Shown here: in pieces, positions 61,766-64,000 of the stretch
Layout: each line of letters opens with the position of its first letter
Numbering within the stretch: the stretch's first letter is position 1
Assembly (NCBI GenBank): GCA_000717735.1
Contig: JOBE01000010.1
Span: 62,001 to 126,000 of the forward strand
DNA length: 64,000 nt
Direction: 5' to 3'
Source of the DNA: Streptomyces griseoluteus
Lineage (GTDB): Bacteria; Actinomycetota; Actinomycetes; Streptomycetales; Streptomycetaceae
Position numbers and translations under genes: made by a program
The notes under the pieces: generated by a model
Databases searched by the model: none
Told to the model about the DNA's origin: nothing
The model's input: the letters and a program-made list of their open reading frames with translations, nothing else

Positions 61766-64000
<2,235 letters not shown>

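Overview
This 64 kb window is from a high-GC actinomycete, almost certainly a Streptomyces. Codon third positions are nearly all G/C, GTG starts and 4-bp ATGA/GTGA overlaps are common, and several families are typical of the genus (SARP and LuxR regulators, a DesK-like two-component pair, streptogrisin-type protease, DUF4383, SpoIIE/GAF phosphatase). No rRNA, tRNA, CRISPR array or phage gene was seen. The two end genes (FtsX permease, katG) run off the window. All assignments come from reading the sequence and its translations; no database search was run.

Region by region. 1-4960: MacB/FtsX-type ABC exporter and a divergent histidine kinase/response regulator pair. 4975-8770: an M1 metallopeptidase with a broken 5' end, a beta-lactamase-fold hydrolase and a PRC-barrel/DUF2382 stress protein. 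9048-15703: secreted family-9 pectate lyase under an apparent LacI-type operator, a MoxR ATPase/VWA-metalloprotein pair and a GAF-PP2C-HATPase phosphatase. 15719-31261: two divergent operons that look like one RiPP (ribosomal peptide) locus. The leftward arm has a radical SAM enzyme, a heme-oxygenase-like diiron protein, a 92-aa peptide, a cyclase/AAA/TPR giant and a cytosolic subtilisin. The rightward arm has a 39-aa candidate precursor, an atypical glycosyltransferase, two paralogous helical proteins flanking a second radical SAM/SPASM enzyme, an MFS exporter and a prolyl oligopeptidase. The shared 316-bp intergenic region carries two outward-facing copies of a 20-bp motif (18/20 identical).

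31349-41217: ADP-ribosylglycohydrolase, then a class II lanthipeptide locus (SARP regulator, LuxR regulator with a TTA codon, a 67-aa precursor with one Cys, LanM). A ~200-bp MITE-like element sits between lanM and the precursor gene and carries the lanM stop codon in one of its terminal repeats. 41382-49973: methyltransferases, a type II thioesterase and a 2038-aa synthetase with order FAAL-carrier-Cy-A(Ox)-carrier, predicted to turn a fatty acid plus (probably) cysteine into a 2-alkyl-thiazole. 50087-64000: mostly housekeeping or dispersed functions (DinB, DUF4383, two GCS2 ligases, TOPRIM protein, serine hydrolase, streptogrisin-like protease, SDR, two DUF4139 proteins, katG).

The strongest candidates for something undescribed are the divergent two-radical-SAM peptide locus (15.7-31.3 kb) and the compact acyl-thiazole synthetase (42.3-50.0 kb).
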